Shown: positions 9,245-18,967, counted from the first letter of the stretch. The stretch: DNA of 64,000 nt from UBA7328 sp965247965 (GCA_965247965.1 OZ252053.1:5890001-5954000), one strand, 5' to 3'. Translations and numbers: made by a program. Notes: a model not told the origin generated them from the letters alone.

Positions 9245-9841
9245 ATGGAAAAAAATAAAAACAGAAACGAATTAGTGGATTCTATAATCCGAAGCCACAT
9301 GTTATGGTCAATGGGGGCAGGTATCATTCCCGTACCGATAGTTGATTTTTTAGCTGTTGGCGCTATCCAGATCGATATGGTCCGGCAGATCAGCCGCTCC
9401 TTTGATATCGATTACAAAGAATCCGAAGGAAAGACAATAATATCGGCTCTGACCGGTGCTAGCCTGGCTAGAATAGGTGCAAGTATGGTGAAAACGATTC
9501 CGGGTGTAGGCTCTTTTCTTGGAGGTGCAACCACTGCAATACTCTCCGGAGCTTCCACCTATGCTATCGGCGAGGTTTTCAAAAAACACTTTAGTAAGGG
9601 CGGTACCTTCCTTGATTTTGATTTTGCCAGCCTGAAGAAGTATTATGACCAAAAATTCGAAAAGGGAAAGGCAGAAGCCAGGAAAATGCGCAAAAAGGAA
9701 AGGACCAGGAAAAAAGATGAGAAGCCCGACGAGGTAAGAGAAGATATAGTGGAACGGTTGCGGGAGTTGTCCCAACTAAATGAAGCAGGTGTAATTACAG
9801 ATGCAGAGTTTAAAAAACTAAAGGCTCAATTGATCGGTTAA
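9245..9841 (+). CDS. DUF697 membrane protein with C-terminal SHOCT-like helix
   Basis: The start at 9245 (MEKNKNRNELVDSIIRSHML) is preferred over a GTG-type start 18 codons upstream. Residues about 15-125 fit DUF697: WSMGAGIIPVPIVDFLAVGAIQIDMVRQI, then ALTGASLARIGASMVKTIPGVGSFLGGATTAIL. This is a hydrophobic hairpin often linked to GTPase or stress proteins. A highly charged Lys/Arg linker follows. The final 30 residues (ERLRELSQLNEAGVITDAEFKKLKAQLI) match a SHOCT oligomerisation motif. It may be cotranscribed with the FAD oxidoreductase; its function is unknown. Confidence 0.83.
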   Translation: MEKNKNRNELVDSIIRSHMLWSMGAGIIPVPIVDFLAVGAIQIDMVRQISRSFDIDYKESEGKTIISALTGASLARIGASMVKTIPGVGSFLGGATTAILSGASTYAIGEVFKKHFSKGGTFLDFDFASLKKYYDQKFEKGKAEARKMRKKERTRKKDEKPDEVREDIVERLRELSQLNEAGVITDAEFKKLKAQLIG

Positions 9842-9997
9842 TTTGCCCGTCGAACATAGCCTACCTTAGAATTTAAAAAGGGCGCCGTCTTACCCCGCGG
9901 CTTCCCTTCACGAGATAAATTTATTTTAGAAAACAAATATCATAAAAGAGAAGTTACTGCGTTATACGCATGATTTTTTTTAACTAAAAATTTTAAA

Positions 9998-10849
9998 ATG
10001 ATAAAATCTTTAGCTACAGTACTCTCTGTAATGGTATTGTGTTTTTGTTTTCAATCGAATGCCCAAATTACAACTCCAGCCCCAAGTCCGGCCGCTAAAG
10101 TCAAGCAAACTGTTGGTTTGACAGAAGTTGTCATCCAGTATTCACGGCCTAGTAAAAAGGGCAGAACGATCTTTGCCGCTGACGGCTTAGTTCCTTACGG
10201 TAAGATTTGGAGAACAGCTGCTAACGCTGCTACGAAAATTACCTTTAGTGAAGATGTGAGTATTGAAGGCCATGATCTTAAGAAAGGCTCTTATGCTCTT
10301 TTGACCATTCCAAATGCGACTTCGTGGGATGTTATGTTTTACACCCATGAGAGCAGCAACTTTGGCACCTATGTTGAGAAAGAGCCGGATCTAAAAGTAA
10401 TGGTGACACCTGTTGACATGTCGCCAGTTTCGGTTGAGAGCTTTAGCATCGGAGTCGGCGATTTGACGGATAATGGAGCGAACATATACATCCTATGGGA
10501 TAATGTATACGTTCCGGTTAAATTGGGCGTAAAAACGGATGAAGCTGTATTGGCAAGTATTGAAAAGACTATGGGCGGCCCAAGTGCAGGAGATTATTAC
10601 ACTGCGGGATTGTACTATTACAATTCGGGCAAGGACAAGGAGAAAGCCTTGAAATATGTGCAAAAAGCAACACATAATGGTGAGCCAAGATATTGGTCAC
10701 TAAGATGGGAGGCAGAAATACTGAGTTCTTTGGGTAGAACAGCAGAAGCCATCAAAGTAGCAAAACACTCAATTGAATTGGCAGAGAAAGCAGGCAATTC
10801 TGACTATGTGAAAATCAACACGGACAACATAGCAAAGTGGAATATGTAG
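9998..10849 (+). CDS. secreted DUF2911 protein with TPR-like tail
   Basis: A 283-residue exported protein. A signal peptide (MIKSLATVLSVMVLCFCFQSNAQ) precedes the DUF2911 domain at about residues 28-170, recognised by SPAAKVKQTVGLTEVVIQYSRPSKKGR, YGKIWRTAANAATKI and LKKGSYALLTIP. DUF2911 is frequent in Bacteroidota and has no firm biochemical role. Residues about 195-283 are helical with a TPR-like pattern (DYYTAGLYYYNSGKDKEKALKYVQKA). It is monocistronic and followed by a strong terminator at 10908. Confidence 0.88.
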   Translation: MIKSLATVLSVMVLCFCFQSNAQITTPAPSPAAKVKQTVGLTEVVIQYSRPSKKGRTIFAADGLVPYGKIWRTAANAATKITFSEDVSIEGHDLKKGSYALLTIPNATSWDVMFYTHESSNFGTYVEKEPDLKVMVTPVDMSPVSVESFSIGVGDLTDNGANIYILWDNVYVPVKLGVKTDEAVLASIEKTMGGPSAGDYYTAGLYYYNSGKDKEKALKYVQKATHNGEPRYWSLRWEAEILSSLGRTAEAIKVAKHSIELAEKAGNSDYVKINTDNIAKWNM

Positions 10850-10907
10850 GATTCTGATGAGAAAATCAGAATGCTAACAAAACGTCAGCCATAAAGAAGC
10901 TGAATTA

Positions 10908-10945
10908 AAAAACCGGGTGAATTTGTTTTCATCCGGTTTTTTTTT
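10908..10945 (+). terminator. rho-independent terminator
   Basis: The stem AACCGGGTGAA / TTTCATCCGGTT (one G-T pair) with a short TTTG loop is followed by nine T residues. It lies about 60 bp after the DUF2911 gene, preceded by a weaker ATTCTGAT/AATCAGAAT hairpin at 10852-10873. Confidence 0.85.
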
Positions 10946-11066
10946 GTAGAACCAGGCTCTGCTCGGCTTTGTATTCTAGGGACGATTTAGGCCAGGTGTT
11001 CTGCTACCGCCCTAACTACTCGGACAGGATGCCCGCTTAAATCAAGATCATTCGAGGAGGTGTGAG

Positions 11067-12191
11067 CTACAACGATTTTTCAACCTCAACTTTAGCCACG
11101 GCTTGTTCGAGACCGAGGGAACCACGGCTGTATTGGTCAATGACAGATTTGCTTACCACAAATTTAAGCGCCGAAGGAAAATCTTGACAACCGTCGCACT
11201 CCGTCATTTTTACTTCAAATCGCACTGTTTCGTCATCTTTGATACTGTTAATCGTTCGTGCGTAATTGACCAGATTTTCTTTGAACTCTTTTTTGAATTT
11301 CGGGAGGTTTTGCTGCACCTTCTCATTTCTTTCTTCAAGAGAGACGGCCTCTTCGGTGAGCGTAGGCAAAATATAGAGATTGTCCTTCACATAGGATGAA
11401 TAGAGCCGCATTTTGAAAATCGCGCCAAACCCTTCGAGTTTCTCATATGAGACCCCACGCGACGCGTAATAAGTAGAAGACAAGTCGATCTGATACAATC
11501 GCTGGAAAATGGAAGCGAATAACGCCAGATCTTTATGGACTTCATTATTGATCTCTTTTTCCGATACCTTGATTCGCTCCATTAACTGCTCCCTGCTAAT
11601 TGAGTTGCGTTTGTAGCTGTTTACATCCTTCATGCCCACCTCCACAACAATGGTCTTGCGACCTTTTTTGACGAGATTACCGCCGTAGGTAAAGTCATAT
11701 GCTACTACCTGAGGGTTGTCGCCGCTGTATGCAAAAAGGCCGTCACCTTTGGACATTTTTATTTTAATGTGGTCGTCATCCTTCAGTTGGCCTATTAGAT
11801 GACTATAATCCGCTAAGAAGGTTTTAGCAGCATCAATGAATTTATCTTGACTATCGCCATCTTCCCCTCCGAATTTGGCGACAGTGTAAGCGGACGCCGC
11901 TGATTTTTTATTCTTTTTAGCAATTTTTGGCGCTACCCAGTGAACTCCGTATGACCCTGCATTCTCAGCAGAAATTATTACGCCATAGTCCTTTAAGTAA
12001 CTTCCTTCGACTTTATCTCTTATGCTTTTCAGACCAATCCAGGTTTGGGTCTTTTCATTCAATAGGGTAATAAAGACATTTTCAGCCACGTCTAGATCAC
12101 GATTCATGCGTTCATGATCTATATTCTGGCCGTAAGATGCAAAAGTGGTAAGGGTAACGATTAAAACAATTAGTACCTTTTTCATGATCAA
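11067..12191 (-). CDS. secreted protein of unknown function, sigma-factor operon
   Basis: A 374-residue protein with an N-terminal signal (MKKVLIVLIVTLTTFASYGQ). It begins inside the stop of the anti-sigma-like gene: ATGA at 12188-12191, with a second Met two codons later. The body is mixed alpha/beta without recognised motifs. A small disulfide-capable element ECDGCQDF sits near the C-terminus. Being the third gene of a sigma / anti-sigma / effector-like operon suggests an envelope function controlled by, or feeding back on, the sigma factor. No family could be named. Confidence 0.7.
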   Translation of the reverse strand: MIMKKVLIVLIVTLTTFASYGQNIDHERMNRDLDVAENVFITLLNEKTQTWIGLKSIRDKVEGSYLKDYGVIISAENAGSYGVHWVAPKIAKKNKKSAASAYTVAKFGGEDGDSQDKFIDAAKTFLADYSHLIGQLKDDDHIKIKMSKGDGLFAYSGDNPQVVAYDFTYGGNLVKKGRKTIVVEVGMKDVNSYKRNSISREQLMERIKVSEKEINNEVHKDLALFASIFQRLYQIDLSSTYYASRGVSYEKLEGFGAIFKMRLYSSYVKDNLYILPTLTEEAVSLEERNEKVQQNLPKFKKEFKENLVNYARTINSIKDDETVRFEVKMTECDGCQDFPSALKFVVSKSVIDQYSRGSLGLEQAVAKVEVEKSL

Positions 12192-12973
12192 TAATTTTTT
12201 GCCGGTGTGTTGTAAAATATGCTTGTTAGAAGTTCTTCAGTTTCGTATTGCTGTTTGGCTAGGGCGTCTGCAATTTGCAGAAATGCCACTTCGATCCTGC
12301 CCAGATCTTCCTGCCTCCTTGACTCCCATGTCGCCATGAGCGAGGCGAGGGTTTCATTGAGCTCATCTGCTTGCTCTTTCTCCAGGCGGGCAATGACATT
12401 TTCCAGTTTTGTCCATTGACGGGCTTCGTGGTTCGCAAGGATTTTTTCGATGTTGACGGAATATTCTGCCGACCATTTTTCAAGGAACTCGCTCTGCTGC
12501 GCGCCAAAAGAATCGAGAACTTCGGGAGGGATACTAATCGATTCGGACATCTTTTCCTCAGCACCGACAGCTATTTCATTGCTTTCATTTTCAAGAAGCC
12601 CAGCAGAATTATCATGAATTAAATGTGGAGGGCCAAAGCTAAGAGCCATGGAGTTGCCCTGTTGTGTGATCTGAAAGTCGAGGAGCCATGCTATCAGCGG
12701 TAAAAGCAAGACGGCTGCAGCTACTTTGTACCATCCCGGCATTTTTACTATTTGTCCGGGAGGCCTTTCCGTAACCAGGCGCGACAATGCAGGTATTTCT
12801 ACATGCTCGTTTTTCCATTCAGACAAATCACTTTGTACCTCTTTGAAACCCTTTACATCTTTTTCCAGGGAGGGATCATTCTTGACTTCAGATTCAAAAT
12901 CCCGTTTCTGCGCAGCGGTCATTTCGTTGGTCAGGTATTCGATGATCCGCTGCTGTTGTTCATTTATTTGCAT
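12188..12973 (-). CDS. putative single-pass anti-sigma factor
   Basis: A 261-residue protein with a short N-terminal cytoplasmic region (NEQQQRIIEYLTNEMTAAQKRDFESEV) like the helical entry of Bacteroidota anti-sigma factors. One transmembrane helix follows at about residues 80-98 (WYKVAAAVLLLPLIAWLLDF), then a Glu/Ala-rich coiled-coil periplasmic part. No zinc-binding HxxxCxxC is seen, so it is not a classical ZAS-domain protein. It overlaps the sigma-factor gene by 14 bp and the downstream gene by 4 bp, indicating tight coupling. It probably sequesters the ECF sigma factor at the membrane. Confidence 0.72.
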   Translation of the reverse strand: MQINEQQQRIIEYLTNEMTAAQKRDFESEVKNDPSLEKDVKGFKEVQSDLSEWKNEHVEIPALSRLVTERPPGQIVKMPGWYKVAAAVLLLPLIAWLLDFQITQQGNSMALSFGPPHLIHDNSAGLLENESNEIAVGAEEKMSESISIPPEVLDSFGAQQSEFLEKWSAEYSVNIEKILANHEARQWTKLENVIARLEKEQADELNETLASLMATWESRRQEDLGRIEVAFLQIADALAKQQYETEELLTSIFYNTPAKNY

Positions 12974-13532
12974 GGCAGATTTCTTTTATATCAGGGTGAT
13001 GAATTAATATTTTTTTCATGGCTTTGAGGCCGTAGTACATTCGCGACTTTGCTGTATTTTCAGATATATTGAGGATTTTGGCGATTTCTTTGAACTTGAG
13101 TCCTTCGTATTCTTTTAGCACGATCACCTCCCTTTGATTTTGAGGAATGTCTTGTAATGCCTTGATAATCAATACTTTTCGTTCATCTCTTTCCAAGTTG
13201 CGTTGTCCGCCATCTGTGATTATCAATTGCGTGTCGCCATTCAATCCTTCTAATGGGAACTGGCGATGTTGTTCCTTATAAAATTTTCGACAATGGCGAT
13301 GCGCAATTCGATAGAGCCAATATTTGAACTTGGACGGTTCTCTTAATTGGTTAATATTTTGGAAAACTGAAATGAAGGTGTTCTGGCCAATCTCCTTGGC
13401 ATCATTCGCGTCAAGCGTATATCGCAATGCAAAGTGGTAAATTCTCGGATACCAACGCTCGACCAATCGATTCATCGCAATTGGGTTTCCCGTCTGTGCT
13501 TTGCGAATTATTTCTTCATCTCCGGTATTCAC
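12960..13532 (-). CDS. ECF-type sigma-70 family RNA polymerase sigma factor
   Basis: A 190-residue ECF sigma factor. Region 2 spans about residues 20-90 (WYPRIYHFALRYTLDANDAKEIGQNTFISVFQNI, FKYWLYRIAHRHCRKFY). Region 4 spans about 130-180 (LQDIPQNQREVIVLKEYEGLKFKEIAKILNISENTAKSRMYYGLKAMKK) with a clear helix-turn-helix. It is first in a three-gene overlapping operon with a putative membrane anti-sigma factor and a secreted protein, the usual layout for envelope-stress or nutrient sensing. Autoregulation is likely from the layout, but no promoter was assigned. Confidence 0.93.
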   Translation of the reverse strand: MNTGDEEIIRKAQTGNPIAMNRLVERWYPRIYHFALRYTLDANDAKEIGQNTFISVFQNINQLREPSKFKYWLYRIAHRHCRKFYKEQHRQFPLEGLNGDTQLIITDGGQRNLERDERKVLIIKALQDIPQNQREVIVLKEYEGLKFKEIAKILNISENTAKSRMYYGLKAMKKILIHHPDIKEICHANK

Positions 13533-13688
13533 TTAATTGAATTTTACCTTCTTACGAGCAAGTTTACGTATATAAGAGACGTATGGACGGAAAATAGTTT
13601 TAGGTCAGCACGATTAATTTTTTCGCCCTATCTTTCTCTAGAGAATTAATATAACTTTGATTACCTGACTTTCGAAAAAATCCACAGT

Positions 13689-14318
13689 ATGGAAGTTTTG
13701 ACTAAAATACCGATAACCCTGACCGAACGCCTGGAATACGGCCCTGAGATGCGCATCCCCGCATCGTGGCAGGAATTCCTGGATTTGTTGGAAAAATGTG
13801 AATACGATATCGAGTACGATGACGGAGAAATCATTTCACTTATGGGATATGCAGTAGAACTGCACGAAACCCTGGTTGGCGAAATCATATATTTTATCCG
13901 AGGTATATTGAATGACGTTTCCTTTAGGGTAAATGGCAGCAACCTAGCCCTCCATATTCCAGGTTTTGTGCGCCGTTATTACAACGCAGATTGTGCTGTT
14001 GTGAAAGGGAAATCGGAATACATAGTTTTAAGAGGTGATATGAAATCAGTAGCCAATCCTATTCTCGTTGTTGAAATTCTTTCACCGACTAACCGAAGCT
14101 TTAACTTAAATCGAAAATTCATCAATTACAAAAAGATTCCCTCCTTGCAACAAATACTATTTATTGAGAGCACAGAGCGCAAAGTAATAAGCCATAAGCG
14201 GGGCGACCATTGGGAAGCCGAAACCTTCTCGGGGGCAGATGACCAAATTCCTGTGCTAAATCAGGGTTCATTTTCATTGGATCAACTCTACACCAGAGTG
14301 GAGTTGATAGAAGGTTAG
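13689..14318 (+). CDS. Uma2 family (DUF820) PD-(D/E)XK nuclease-fold protein
   Basis: A 209-residue protein of the Uma2 family. The restriction-endonuclease-like core is visible as YDIEYDDGEIISLMG (about residues 38-53), NADCAVVKGKSEYI with the catalytic Asp, and NPILVVEILSPTNRSFNLNRKFINYKKI, where the E of VVEIL and the downstream Lys complete the motif. Family members multiply in some genomes as putative, poorly characterised nucleases. It stands alone, divergent from the sigma operon, with about 180 bp of featureless sequence behind it. Confidence 0.85.
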   Translation: MEVLTKIPITLTERLEYGPEMRIPASWQEFLDLLEKCEYDIEYDDGEIISLMGYAVELHETLVGEIIYFIRGILNDVSFRVNGSNLALHIPGFVRRYYNADCAVVKGKSEYIVLRGDMKSVANPILVVEILSPTNRSFNLNRKFINYKKIPSLQQILFIESTERKVISHKRGDHWEAETFSGADDQIPVLNQGSFSLDQLYTRVELIEG

Positions 14319-14496
14319 TGGTTGAATGCGCTACCGGAAATGGCCATCCAGTGAATTCGCAGCAATTGGTAAAAATTCCTACGCGTCCGGGAGGCGAGCT
14401 TGTATAAAAATATTAGAGAATTCATAAAAAGGCGGCTTTCCCACCCACGAATTAACGCGAATCTTTCTTAAATGTCTGAAAGTTTTATCCGGTAGT

Positions 14497-16218
14497 TTAA
14501 TTATCAGTAACCACTGATTTATTGGATATCATCGGATTCAACACAACACTCAAAACAACCACCCCAACTGCCCCGAACAAATTCAGCCATAAATACGCAA
14601 GCATCTCCTCTTCAGGCAGGTAGATCATAAAGTAGAACATAGCAAAAATGCCCAATTGCGTGATCGTAGCAGCGATAAATACAGTATTAGAACGAATGTG
14701 TTTCACATAAAAAGCAACCAGGAAGATGCCCAAAATAGTCCCATAAAATATCGATCCGATAATATTCACAAATTGAATAAGATTGTCGAATAAGGTACCG
14801 AATGCGGCGAATAATACCGCTACAATGCCCCAAAACAAGGTCCAGAATTTGGAAGCACGTAAATAGTATTTTTCACTTTTGTCTTTCTTGAAGATGCGTT
14901 TGTGCATATCGACCGTAGTCGTCGCCGCCAACGCGTTGAGCTCGGAAGCGGTAGAGGACATAGCTGCAAAGAACACTACTGCGAGAAGCAGACCGATCAG
15001 GCCTTTGGGCAAGTAATTCAAAATGAAATTGATAAACACGTAGTCCTTGTCGTTTACCTCTGCCCGGCTGTCCACTTTTTTGATGACTTCCTTAGCCTCT
15101 ACGCGCAATTCTTTTTCCTGCGACAAGAGATCTGATATTTGGGATTTTACGACGTTGGCCTCTTCGAGGTTGTCGTCCCTGAGGAGATTAACGTAGGATT
15201 GGTTCAGGTTCTTCCTTTCTTCAAAATTCAGATCGTACTGATCCTGTAGCACTTTTAGGTCATCGGCGTATTCACTCAATTCGACTTTTTCGACAATTTT
15301 TTCATTAAAAAATATAGGCGCCTTGTTGAATTGATAAAAAATAAAAACCAAAATACCGAGGCTCAAAATGAAGAACTGAAGCGGTACCTTGAACATCGCA
15401 TTAAAAAGCAAACCTAACCTGCTTTCCTTTACCGACCTACCGGAAATGTATCTCTGCACTTGGCTTTGATCCGTTCCGAAATAGGACAGAAACAGGAAAA
15501 CAGCAGCAAGTGCCGACCATATATTATATCGGTCTTTCCAGTCAAAATTAAAATCAATAATCTCAAGTTTATCGCTTGTATTGGCAATGGCGAGATGCTC
15601 CATGAAAGAATATTCATCGGGCATATAAGCCATGAGTACGCCAAAAATGATAAACAAACCGATAAGGATGACGATCATCTGCAGTTTGTGCGTAACATGG
15701 ACCGCCTTGGTACCGCCTGAAACCGTATAAAGAATGGCAATCGCGCCGATAAATAGTGTCGTAATATTCAAATTCCAACTCATTACTGAGGAAAGAATAA
15801 TGGCCGGAGCATAGATTGTGATTCCAGTTGCCAGTCCTCTCTGGAGCAGGAAGAGGCTGGAAGTAAGAGTCCTCGTTTTCAGGTCAAATCTACTTTCCAA
15901 AAATTCGTAGGCCGTGTAAACTTTCAGCTTGTAGTACAGGGGGATAAATGTGATGCATATGATAATCAGGGCAACGGGAAGCATAAAATAGAATTGCAAA
16001 AATCCCATGCCATCGTGGTAGGCCTGTCCAGGTGTTGAAAGGAAGGTAATCGCACTCGCCTGCGTAGCCATGACAGACAGTCCGACCGTCCACCACTTCG
16101 CTTCATTCCCACCGAGCAGAAATCCTTTTAAATCTTTACTACCTGCCGTTTTCCACATTCCATAACCCACTATGGCAACCATCGTAACGGAGAGTACGAT
16201 CCAGTCAATTACACTCAT
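14497..16218 (-). CDS. sodium:solute symporter (SSS family)
   Basis: A 573-residue inner-membrane transporter with about 13 predicted helices. The first helix is MSVIDWIVLSVTMVAIVGYG. Conserved loops include GGNEAKWWTVGLSVMATQASAITFLSTPGQAY and FFAAMSSTASELNALAATTTVDM, the latter being the SSS sodium-site helix. A charged, largely helical insertion (about residues 300-385) lies before that helix. It probably imports a sugar, acid or vitamin with Na+; the substrate is not evident. A 36-residue membrane protein ends four bases upstream and probably belongs to the same unit. Confidence 0.9.
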   Translation of the reverse strand: MSVIDWIVLSVTMVAIVGYGMWKTAGSKDLKGFLLGGNEAKWWTVGLSVMATQASAITFLSTPGQAYHDGMGFLQFYFMLPVALIIICITFIPLYYKLKVYTAYEFLESRFDLKTRTLTSSLFLLQRGLATGITIYAPAIILSSVMSWNLNITTLFIGAIAILYTVSGGTKAVHVTHKLQMIVILIGLFIIFGVLMAYMPDEYSFMEHLAIANTSDKLEIIDFNFDWKDRYNIWSALAAVFLFLSYFGTDQSQVQRYISGRSVKESRLGLLFNAMFKVPLQFFILSLGILVFIFYQFNKAPIFFNEKIVEKVELSEYADDLKVLQDQYDLNFEERKNLNQSYVNLLRDDNLEEANVVKSQISDLLSQEKELRVEAKEVIKKVDSRAEVNDKDYVFINFILNYLPKGLIGLLLAVVFFAAMSSTASELNALAATTTVDMHKRIFKKDKSEKYYLRASKFWTLFWGIVAVLFAAFGTLFDNLIQFVNIIGSIFYGTILGIFLVAFYVKHIRSNTVFIAATITQLGIFAMFYFMIYLPEEEMLAYLWLNLFGAVGVVVLSVVLNPMISNKSVVTDN

Positions 16219-16222
16219 ATAC

Positions 16223-16333
16223 TTAGTTGATAGAGGAGTAGGTGAGGTGCATGAGAATGATAAAGATGAGGTTAAACGCGATCACAATGGAATACCAGAG
16301 ATTCCATCGGGTTTGTTTTTCTTCTGTTTTCAT
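16223..16333 (-). CDS. 36-residue membrane protein, putative symporter small subunit
   Basis: Short frame with ATG at 16333-16331 and TAA at 16225-16223. It encodes a charged start (MKTEEKQTRWNLWY), one hydrophobic helix (SIVIAFNLIFIILMHLTY) and a four-residue tail. It ends four bases before the SSS symporter start on the same strand. The layout parallels small membrane partners found upstream of some SSS transporters (for example the YhdT-PanF arrangement). I infer a stabilising or regulatory role. The composition (Trp-flanked helix, charged N-terminus) and tight spacing argue for a real gene. Confidence 0.68.
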   Translation of the reverse strand: MKTEEKQTRWNLWYSIVIAFNLIFIILMHLTYSSIN

Positions 16334-16416
16334 GATGACTGTTTATTTCTCAATTTAGAATTGCTTACACCTACGGAAGCGCAAATGACCTTACCAATTC
16401 CCTTTGGAACCTTGGC

Positions 16417-18948
16417 TCAAAGCTTGGAGGATTTGTTTCCTACCGAAATCAGATTTGCCAATAACCGATAGGCTCCGGGGACTCCCGCAGGAAGCTCTCT
16501 AAAAAATGAAATTCCCGTATATATATAATGGCCTTCGCCATAAGGCGCCACCAAGACCGCTCCCTTTGCCAGGTCTTCTCCTTTATCGTTCATGGCCAAA
16601 ACAGCCGCATAATCTACATGCCATTCCCTTGGAAAATAAAGGCCTCTTTCCTGTACCCAATCTTCAAAATCTTCGCTTGATATTTTATTAGGGTAATTCA
16701 AAATGGGGTGATCGGGGCTTTCGAAAATAACTTCGGAATATTCATCTGTCACTCTTGCTTGACCCAATTCCAACGGCAACGGAGACAAATCGCTTCCTTT
16801 CAACCCGCCTCTGCTGGTCTGGTATTGCACAATGACCGTACCTCCTTTTTTCGCATAGTCGAACAGGATTTGATTCTTGAGTTTGAGTTCGCCATGGACA
16901 TTAAACGCTCTTATTCCTACAATACAGGCATCGTAGCTTTCGAGACTTGTAGAGGTCAAATCTTCAGGATGAAATTCGTCTACCTGGTATCCTATTTGTC
17001 TGAGGCTTTCGGCCACTTTGTCTCCCGCCCCCTCGACATAAGCTATTTTATTTCCTTTCTTTTCAATCTCAATTCTTACTGTTTTCGCTTCCGCATTTCG
17101 TACGACCGTCTGAAGTGGAATATGGTCATAGACAATCTCGACAACCTCTTTGGTAAATGCCCGATCATTCTCATCCGTAAAAATTGGTGAAATCACATTT
17201 GTATTCTGACCGACTGGTCCTTTTACTTTGAAGTTGTAGAAGGCCTCCTGTCCTTTTTTGGACAGGCTTACTTTATATTGATCAGGATGTGCCTTCCATT
17301 CTTTGCCGGTGCAAAGAGACAGATTTCCGGATAAGTCATTTGACAGTGATTTGACCTTTATTGTTATTTCTTTTGCTTGTTGATCGGGGAAAATATATAC
17401 ATCTTCATCAATGGAGAGCGATACTTTAGGCACTATGTTGAATGGTCTGTATACCTCTCCTTTTACAGGATCATTATATTTATATACCAGGTCCTTTTTA
17501 ATAGAAATGCGTTCGCCTTCTACAAGCAGCACAACGTCAAACGCAATGGCTGCCTCATTCTCAGGCATTCCGATAAGATCTTGATTATCAACATTATACA
17601 TTCCAATTGTGCCCGGTTTGTTCAACCAGTATGGATTAGACTCAAGAATCTCTTTCGATACGATCTGAGCATATTCGAAACGTTCGTTTTGATTTTTAGG
17701 CATAGATTTATTCAACTGAACATTCATTTCTAAAACTGACGAAACTATACTCGCTAATTCTATTTCAAGCGGAGATCGGTTTATGGCTTCCAATCTGAAT
17801 ATTACTTCATCGCCGGGATTCGCGTACGCCTCATTCGCAACAAATTCGACAAACAACCCGGTAGCTGCAAGGATAATTCGGTCGATTTCTTTTGACTTTA
17901 TGACCTTCCAATGTTTGTCTGAAATGCCTTGTATTTCACTCTTAATTTTTAACAATTCAGGCACAGACCTGTAGGGCCTTAAGAAATCGTAGGATGTCAA
18001 AACATTTGAAATAAGCGCCTCAATATGTGAAGCGCCTTTGACCCTCGACCAACTTGTATTGATACCGTCAAAAATATTTTCTTTATCCTTAGGCAGATCT
18101 CCTTTAATCAGTTCGAGGTATTCCATTTGTGTTCCTCGTGAACCTGTGGCACCGAATCCCTGGCTCTTGTGCATGCTCCTGCTTTCCGCAGCTATTTCTG
18201 TACTGGATTTACCGAGATGAGGGAGATATCCTCCAACGTCAACCGCAACCAAATTAGATTTATCGGCTTTAGCAAAATTGTCCCGGCTGCCGTAGAACCA
18301 CCAGCCTGTATTAAAAAACTCCCTTGAAGGCTGCCATAGATCGACTAATTTCAACTGCTCCGGATAAACATTCTTATCTCCTGCCAGGTCAAATGCTTCG
18401 ACTGAAAGCATAGCCGAGCTTGTATGATGGCCATGCGTCCTCCTCTGAGTACTGTGATCAAATCGGTTGATGATAATATCGGGTTTGAAATTTCGAATAA
18501 CCCATACCACATCAGAAAGCACGTCGTCTTTATTCCATAAGTCTAAAGTCTCCTTCGGTGTCTTTGAGTATCCAAAATCGTTTGCCCTGGTGAAAAACTG
18601 GGAACCGCCATCGATCCGTCTTGCCGATAGAAGTTCTTGTGTACGGATGACTCCTAATAGTTCTCTGATTTCCGGGCCAATACGATTTTGGCCGCCGTCG
18701 CCTCTGGTGAGAGAAAGATATGCGGTACGAGCAAGTACATCATTGCTCAAATGCGAGATCAAACGCGTGTTTTCGTCGTCGGGATGAGCGGCTATATAGA
18801 GGGCGCTTCCAAGGAAATTGAGTTTTTCAATAGCCCGGTATATCTCTCCGCTCGCTAGCTTTTCGGGTTTTTGGGCATTGGATGGAAGGAAGATAAGACA
18901 AACAAGCAGTACAAAAAAAGTTGGGCGGAATAAATTTTTGATATTCAT
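16417..18948 (-). CDS. secreted PIG-L (LmbE-like) deacetylase, multidomain
   Basis: An 843-residue exported enzyme. A signal peptide (ending LIFLPSNAQ) precedes a PIG-L/LmbE zinc deacetylase domain. Its metal motif AAHPDDENTRLISHL lies at about residue 53, and RRTHGHHTSSAML supplies further histidines at about 170. The middle region is beta-rich. The C-terminal third, with AYVEGAGDKVAESLRQIGYQV and YDACIVGIRAFNVH, resembles a ThuA/GATase-like flavodoxin fold. This architecture is common in Bacteroidota and probably removes N-acetyl groups from amino sugars in the periplasm. It stands beside an SSS symporter, which may take up the product. Confidence 0.88.
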   Translation of the reverse strand: MNIKNLFRPTFFVLLVCLIFLPSNAQKPEKLASGEIYRAIEKLNFLGSALYIAAHPDDENTRLISHLSNDVLARTAYLSLTRGDGGQNRIGPEIRELLGVIRTQELLSARRIDGGSQFFTRANDFGYSKTPKETLDLWNKDDVLSDVVWVIRNFKPDIIINRFDHSTQRRTHGHHTSSAMLSVEAFDLAGDKNVYPEQLKLVDLWQPSREFFNTGWWFYGSRDNFAKADKSNLVAVDVGGYLPHLGKSSTEIAAESRSMHKSQGFGATGSRGTQMEYLELIKGDLPKDKENIFDGINTSWSRVKGASHIEALISNVLTSYDFLRPYRSVPELLKIKSEIQGISDKHWKVIKSKEIDRIILAATGLFVEFVANEAYANPGDEVIFRLEAINRSPLEIELASIVSSVLEMNVQLNKSMPKNQNERFEYAQIVSKEILESNPYWLNKPGTIGMYNVDNQDLIGMPENEAAIAFDVVLLVEGERISIKKDLVYKYNDPVKGEVYRPFNIVPKVSLSIDEDVYIFPDQQAKEITIKVKSLSNDLSGNLSLCTGKEWKAHPDQYKVSLSKKGQEAFYNFKVKGPVGQNTNVISPIFTDENDRAFTKEVVEIVYDHIPLQTVVRNAEAKTVRIEIEKKGNKIAYVEGAGDKVAESLRQIGYQVDEFHPEDLTSTSLESYDACIVGIRAFNVHGELKLKNQILFDYAKKGGTVIVQYQTSRGGLKGSDLSPLPLELGQARVTDEYSEVIFESPDHPILNYPNKISSEDFEDWVQERGLYFPREWHVDYAAVLAMNDKGEDLAKGAVLVAPYGEGHYIYTGISFFRELPAGVPGAYRLLANLISVGNKSSKL

Positions 18949-18967
18949 ATTTTAGCAACCAACAATT

